From contig NC_083610.1 of assembly GCF_029168945.1 (NCBI RefSeq), forward strand, positions 73,337,580 to 73,401,579: a DNA stretch of 64,000 nt, read 5' to 3'. How positions within the stretch are numbered: the first letter of the stretch is position 1; each line of letters begins with the position of its first letter. The translations under genes and the position numbers were made by a program. The DNA is from Cannabis sativa. Lineage: Eukaryota > Streptophyta > Magnoliopsida > Rosales > Cannabaceae. The notes under the pieces are model-generated. The model saw only the letters and a program-made list of their open reading frames with translations. It did not search any database and was not told the origin of the DNA. Positions 60,187-64,000 of the stretch are shown one piece after another.

Positions 60187-60404
60187 CTGTAATACAATGC
60201 TGTAGAACAACATTCAAAATGAATGTCAAGGAGAACAATAAAAGCAATGTGTGCTTTATATAAATATATTCTGACAGTAATATATTACCAAATCAGAGGC
60301 AGAATGAAATAACAAACTTTAGTTCGAATGTAAAACCAAAATTTTCGACACAATAACTATGAGACTTATTCAGATTATTTTTTTATTTTTTATTTTTATT
60401 TTTA

Positions 60405-60545
60405 TTTTCATTTTTTTTTTTTTTTTGAAAAAGAGAAACAGACCACATGTCTTAGACTGGCCCCTCCCCCAATATATATTGAGAGCCCTCACTTGCGGAG
60501 GAAAACCGTGGTTACATACGTTTTAGCAAGAAATACAATACAAAC
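60405..60545 (-). mobile_element. 5'-truncated LINE tail
   Basis: On the - strand the stretch ends GTCTGTTTCTCTTTTTCA plus a long A-run, preceded by TCTAAGACATGTGG, CAAGTGAGGGCTC and TAACCACGG. Same 3' UTR as the full LINE. Confidence 0.7.
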
Positions 60546-60664
60546 GACAACCAAAAACAAAACACACAAACCAGAAAACAGAAACATTACAAAAATTGTT
60601 CCTTTACAGATAACCAATTCAGATTATCAAATTTGAAAAGAGAAATACATAAATTGACTTGTAT

Positions 60665-60760
60665 TTTTTGAAAAAGAGACAAAGGTCAAAACTTGACCTT
60701 CCCCCAAATTTATTAGGGAGCGTCACTGGCGGAGGAAACCGTGTGGTAACAATATTCACA
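60665..60760 (-). mobile_element. 5'-truncated LINE tail, diverged
   Basis: On the - strand: CCACACGGTTTCC, GCCAGTGACGC, then a GGGGGAAGGTCAAG segment and TCTCTTTTTCAAAAAA. The pattern is the same as in the other tails but with more changes, so it is probably an older copy. Confidence 0.55.
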
Positions 60761-60912
60761 TAAATTGACTTAATTTACCTATATATAAGTAACAACAAAC
60801 AAAGTAACAAACTAGCCTAAAAATGAACTTATGGACCATGTTAACACATTTAATCAATGCACCAACCCCAGCAATATTTGTAGGTTTAATGAGGTTCTAT
60901 TGCAGCTTCTTC

Positions 60913-60995
60913 GCAATAGTTGCAAAATATCTAACATGGTCATGGATTATGCCTTCTTACCAATAGTTGCAAAATATCTAACATGGTCATCGATT
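60913..60995. repeat. 35 bp direct repeat at the left edge of a LINE copy
   Basis: CAATAGTTGCAAAATATCTA plus the next 15 bases occur at 60913 and again at 60961 with one difference near the end. The second copy runs straight into the A-tail of the LINE at 60988. Probably a local tandem duplication. Confidence 0.75.
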
Positions 60996-63900
60996 TTTTT
61001 GAAAAAAAGAAAGAGGCCGTTTGTCTTAGACTGACCTTCCCCCGTTATAGAAATTAATACCCTCACTTGTGGCGGAGGAAAACCGTAGTATACAAAAAGG
61101 CAACACAAAGAAACACTCTTTACAATATAGGACATAAAAAAACTCTCTTCTAGTTCTACAACATCAGTGTAAAGTTTCTTACGCAAGATATTTCCACTCT
61201 CTACTTAAATCCAAACGAGAAATCCTCAAAATATTTGGACTTATGCACCCACATAGCTAACCAAAATTTTATTTTCTCCCACAGATGATCTTCTGCTAAG
61301 CTTTCACATCCGTCAAAAAATCTGGAATTCCTTTCCATCCAAACAGCCCAAAGAAGTGTCAAAATCGTTGTTCTCCATAGTTTAGTATTACGCTTACTGC
61401 TACTTAACTTGCTAACCAACATTGACGGAACATCACCTGGAAGTACCCACACAAGTTCGAACTCTGTCACCAGGTTCATCCAAATTCTTCGAACGAAATG
61501 ACAGTGGAGAAACAAGTGTTCCAGATCTTCCCCATTATTCTTACAGCACACACACCAACTGGGGGAGATGTAAATATAGGTGGCATCTCTTCTGCATTTT
61601 CTCATGAACATTCACTTTGCCTAGGGCCAAAAGCCACCCAAAAGACCTTAATTTTTGACGGGACTGAGCTTTTCCATAGTGTTTTGGTCCAAAAAAGTCT
61701 ACTGTGATTTGAGTGAGTTAAGCCAACCAAAAGCGGACTTGCAAGTGACGATACCACCCGGATCAGGCTTCCATAGCCTAATGTCAACGTCTACATTTAG
61801 CAATTTGACGTGTTCCAACCGTTGGACCAAACTAATAAGACTAGGAACTTCTCTGTCCAAGAGGTTTCTCCTAAATTTAAAGACCCAGCTCCTCACAAAA
61901 CCACCTGGTAGTCCTTCGTCCACCACTAAATCCTGGATACTTGCATTCTTAGCTTTGGAGATCACTGCTAAGTCCGGGAAGTCTCTCTTCAGAGATGTAT
62001 CACCTATCCACACATCTTCCCAAAATCGAATACGATCTCCCTTTCCCACTTTGAAGCTTACCAGCTCCAAATAAACACCATAAAGATCTGAAATATCTCT
62101 CCTCGACCCTTTTGGAGACATCCGAGCACCCTCCTTTGACTCCTAAAAATTGTCCGCTTTCCCATATCTACTTACTATCACTTTGTGCCATAATGAGTTT
62201 TCCTCTAGTGGAAGTCTCCACAACCATTTCATTAGCAACCCTTTGTTTTTCAGCTCCAATCCCCCAATACCCAATCCACCCTCTTCTCGGGGTCGACACA
62301 CCTCCTCCCAAGCAACCAAGTGGTTCCCACTCCCCAACTCCCCACTTTCCCAAAAAAGTCTCTCATCAATTTTTCCAAAGCCATTGTAACTGATTTTGGG
62401 GCTTTGAAAATGGACAAATAATAAGTGGGGAGGGAAGATAAAACTGATTGAACAAGAGTCAATCTGCCTCCTTTAGACAAAAAGGAGCATTTCCACCCAT
62501 CTAACCTTTACGCACACTTCTCCAAAATTGGTTCCCAAAAACTCCACTTCCTAGGTGATCCCCCTAGAGGCATACCAAGGTATGTCATTGGCCAACCACC
62601 CACTTCACATCCAACTAAGGAAGCACATTTTGACACCGCTTCATCCTTCATACACAACCCTAGCAGTTGGCTTTTGTTCAAGTTAACTTTCAGACCAAAA
62701 ATGACACAAAAGCCCTCCACTAAACTCACCAACTTTTTTAGGGAATGCTCATCATTCACAAAAAAAAAAAAAAAATATTGCATCATCAGCAAACTACAGG
62801 TGACTAACTTGAACTTTCTTTTTTTCCAACCAAAAACCCGAAGTACTTTCCCAAGTACACCGCCCTGTCTACCATCCTTCCAAGAACATCAGCTACCAGA
62901 GTAAACAGGAAAGGACAGGACAGAGTGGGTCTCCTCGTCTAAGTCCTCGTGAACCTTGAAACTTTCCCCTTGGTTTTCCATTGACGAGAATCGAGAAAGA
63001 TGTTGAGGAGATGCATCCTCGAATCCATTTCCTCTAAATCTCTCCGAAGCCTTTCTTGTGCATAACCAAATCTAAAAAGCACCACTCAATCCTGTTGTAT
63101 GCTTTCTCAAAATCGATTTTAAAGACTAAGCCACTTTTGCCTCTACTTCTGCAGTCTTCTACTGTTTCATTTGCAACCAACACCGAATCCAAAATTTGCC
63201 TTCCTTCAACAAAGGCTGATTGATTTTCCTGTATGATCTCCCATAAAACTCCTTTAAGTTTGTTAGCTAGGACCTTTGCAATAATCTTATATACGCTGGT
63301 AATAAGACTAATCGGTCTGTAGTCTCTAATCCTACAACTGTTGAGTTTTTTTTTGGAATTAGACAGATAAATGTCTCGTTGATGCTACCTGGGATCTTAC
63401 CATCTCTTTCAAAAGCCTTGAAAACTTCCAATAGATCTTCTTTAATTATCTCCCACTGTGATTAAAACACAGCCAAACTGAAACCATCGGGAACAGGTGC
63501 TTTATTTCCCTCACAACCAAAAACGGCATTGCGAATTTCGTCTTCATCAAAAGGTCTCTCTAAGTGACTTGACGAAAATTCTGAGATCACTTGCCATTCA
63601 ATCCCTTCAATGCTTGTGTCAGTTCTTCTCTCTGAAGTATACAAGCTAGCAAAAAAATGCACAATCTCTTGGACAAAGTCTTCCTCATTTTCAATAATCT
63701 AGCGATTTTCTCTTTGGATTCTTGAAATTGTATTTTTGGCTTTTCTTGCATTCAACAGATTATGAAAGTATTTGGAGTTTGCATTGCCCTCCTTAGCCAA
63801 TTTGCATTTAGCCTTTAACCAAACACTTCTTCCTTCTTCAAAGGCTAAATTCTGCCATTCTTTCTTCGTATTTCTTCTCTCCTCGGCTAGTATTGGGTTC

Positions 63901-64000
63901 CACAAGTTTGTTGTCTCCAATCTATCAAGCTCACCCAGTCTTCTTTCCATAGCAATCCTCAACAAATGATTGCTACCAAAATTTGCTTTGCTCCACACTC
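60988..64000 (-). mobile_element. Degenerate LINE (ORF2 pseudogene), runs off window
   Basis: On the - strand the 3' end (CTCTTTTTTTCAAAAAAAA at 60988) is preceded by ORF2 in pieces. These are 63998-63699 ([31 protein letters not shown]), 63662-63462 ([11 protein letters not shown], then NKAPVPDGFSLAVF), RT core in shifted frames around 63400-62800, 62792-62508 ([21 protein letters not shown]), 62480-62143, 62121-61699 and 61611-61201 (WCVCCKNNGEDLEHLFLHC, then WAVWMERNSRFFDG). Frameshifts and stops separate them. It is homologous to the intact LINE at 37507 but clearly diverged, and its 5' part is beyond 64000. Confidence 0.88.

Larger units (their letters stand above)
60187..64000 (-). other. 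Upstream intron of the ZFYVE26-like gene, filled with LINE debris
   Basis: The stretch runs from the acceptor of the exon at 60186 to the window end with no conserved exon in between. It holds two short LINE tails (60405 and 60665) and a truncated LINE (60988 onward). Confidence 0.65.

Overview
The window is plant nuclear DNA, most likely from a eudicot. It is AT-rich, its genes carry many GT-AG introns, and transposable elements fill most of the space: Ty3/Gypsy of Tat type, Ty1/Copia, an L1-like LINE, hAT, a CACTA-like end and MITEs. I make no species call. There are no bacterial operons, CRISPR arrays or rRNA genes.

Only two host genes are well supported. The first is an MSL10-type mechanosensitive channel gene on the + strand, four exons between 11469 and 18928, with a 5.2 kb first intron. 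The second is the plant homologue of ZFYVE26/spastizin on the - strand. Its 35 in-window exons run from 60186 down to the stop at 31801 and join in frame to about 2,226 residues. The first exon(s) must lie beyond 64000.

Layout. 1-6473: decayed Tat-type Gypsy element on the - strand, cut by the window start. 6474-9524: a Copia LTR piece, a decayed gag and a second Tat-like LTR. 9913-11240: a foldback MITE and then a 740 bp hAT element ending 228 bp before the MSL start codon. 11469-18928: MSL gene, with a small hAT element carrying a tRNA-like half in intron 1. 19333-28851: nested transposons, namely a Gypsy LTR split by a probable solo Copia LTR that is itself split by an 1.8 kb hAT element, followed by a ruined Copia pol with its 3' LTR and a third Tat-like LTR. 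28852-31300: no gene seen. 31801-60186: ZFYVE26 homologue. 60187-64000: its next upstream intron, holding LINE debris and a truncated LINE that runs off the window.

The most interesting part is the LINE family inside the ZFYVE26-like gene. One 6.94 kb copy with two long open reading frames and a perfect 16 bp target duplication sits 39 nt from a splice acceptor, in the gene's own sense. Several pieces sharing its 3' end lie in the gene's other introns, nearly all in the same orientation. They include one insertion reduced to about 8 nt of LINE plus its A-tail, flanked by a 13 bp duplication. I found no undescribed multi-gene system; the novelty is in transposon architecture and its closeness to splice and promoter signals.
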